DNA from: Candidatus Heimdallarchaeota archaeon
GTDB taxonomy: Archaea > Asgardarchaeota > Heimdallarchaeia > Heimdallarchaeales > Heimdallarchaeaceae
Length of the DNA stretch: 64,000 nucleotides
Direction of reading: 5' to 3'
Assembly: GCA_019057815.1 (NCBI GenBank)
Contig: JAHLWR010000003.1
Coordinates: 133,248 to 197,247 of the forward strand
Shown here: piece after piece, positions 63,763 through 64,000 of the stretch
How the letters are laid out: each line of letters begins with the position of its first letter
Numbering within the stretch: position 1 is the first letter of the stretch
Translations under genes and position numbers: made by a program
The notes under the pieces: model-generated
Told to the model about the DNA's origin: nothing
The model's input: only the letters and a program-made list of their open reading frames with translations
The model's database searches: none

Positions 63763-63968
63763 ATATGACATGAATTTTGTACAAATTCTTTAAAAGTGCC
63801 TGGGGCACATCATGGGGACGCCACATCCCCCCTACCCCGCCCACATCTTCATGCAAAGATGCTTACGGTTCGCTTTTGGGTGGTTGTTGGATGTAGACCC
63901 GAGGATAGCCATGAAGTTGGTGAATATCTACAATCCTTCAAAGGATATTCTATACGACACTATATAAA
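63763..63968 (-). mobile_element. Short palindrome-bounded element related to the TnpB element end (MITE/PATE-like)
   Basis: A roughly 200-bp element without a transposase gene. One end has the palindrome GAATTT-TGTAC-AAATTC (63772-63788), the other GAATAT...ATATTC enclosing ATCCTT-CA-AAGGAT (63922-63950). The middle carries the CCTACCCCGCCCACA block and hairpins of the tnpB 3' region. TTTATATA (minus strand, 63961-63968) could drive transcription. Translation of the minus strand shows no TnpB C-terminus. It resembles an internal-deletion derivative of an IS200/IS605 element. Confidence 0.5.
63797..63950 (-). ncRNA. Putative orphan omega/reRNA-like structured RNA
   Basis: GC-rich island in AT-rich DNA, with GTGCC/GGCAC (63797-63809), GGGG/CCCC stems, CATCTT-CATGCA-AAGATG (63844-63861) and a small hairpin at about 63866-63874 that pairs only as minus-strand RNA (a G-U pair instead of A-C). 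Layout equals 50382-50424 at the end of tnpB. Boundaries are approximate. Confidence 0.45.
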
Positions 63969-64000
63969 CACTAAAAAAATGCATAAAAAACATATTATAA

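Noticed and set aside
1-64000. tRNA or rRNA genes
   Set aside because: No T-loop or acceptor pairing recognised in the intergenic gaps by eye; a tRNAscan run would be decisive.
63855-64000. TnpB C-terminus running in from the right edge
   Set aside because: The minus-strand frame matching the VGGVGG segment has stops and no NADVNAAYNI-like motif, so no intact gene is entering.

Overview
The window is AT-rich, densely coded archaeal DNA. It contains TFB, archaeal/eukaryotic-type glycyl-tRNA synthetase, RNA polymerase subunit Rpo12 (RpoP), aIF1/SUI1, a four-subunit 2-oxoacid:ferredoxin oxidoreductase and the short form of adenylosuccinate synthetase. Several features point to an Asgard archaeon, perhaps the Heimdallarchaeia: a Ras/Rab-like small GTPase, several putative longin/roadblock-like domains, a Get3/ArsA ATPase with the eukaryote-type CxxC, and a membrane protein resembling TRAP-beta. 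The lineage assignment is inference. Many starts are GTG or TTG. TATA boxes often lie about 25 nt before the start codon, which implies many leaderless or near-leaderless mRNAs.

Layout. 1-9 kb: a partial giant surface receptor with a cytosolic domain, a disordered acidic protein, a TIGR04076 protein, an amino-acid permease, an AN1 zinc finger fused to a degenerate site-2 protease, a tandem Usp protein and PurA. 9-18 kb: small GTPase, DegV, Nnr, a CitG-like protein, and a two-gene unit combining a GIFT-like (IFT52/GldG-type) protein with a longin-like protein. 18-24 kb: SF2 helicase and zinc-ribbon proteins. 24-27 kb: porGDAB operon. 27-34 kb: HD hydrolase, longin-like protein, methyltransferase, flotillin plus NfeD-like partner carrying a DHDVAV repeat, a class II CCA-adding-type nucleotidyltransferase, and DegV. 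35-43.5 kb: a cell-surface island with two VIT-VWA paralogues sharing a 284-nt identical block and a shared promoter palindrome, then two tandem beta-helix proteins with shared leaders. 43.8-49.4 kb: information-processing cluster (TFB, GlyRS, Rpo12, radical SAM, aIF1). 50.3-51.6 kb: an IS200/IS605-type TnpB element. 51.6-54.3 kb: a co-directional TRAP-beta-like / Get3 / TatD group. 54.5-64 kb: DegV with a decayed DegV copy beside it, two HAD hydrolases, a membrane-anchored glycosidase-like protein, a TPR protein, an amidohydrolase and an M48 protease. The right edge has a short palindrome-bounded element that repeats the RNA-like end of the TnpB element.

Most notable: (1) two loci sharing an RNA fold in which four stem base pairs differ but pairing is kept, one at the 3' end of tnpB and one with no transposase gene; (2) the GIFT/longin pair; (3) the TRAP-beta-like gene beside Get3; (4) an AN1-S2P pseudoprotease; (5) an operator-like palindrome at identical spacing before both VWA genes. 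No tRNA, rRNA or CRISPR array was recognised by eye. All family assignments come from motif recognition, not searches.
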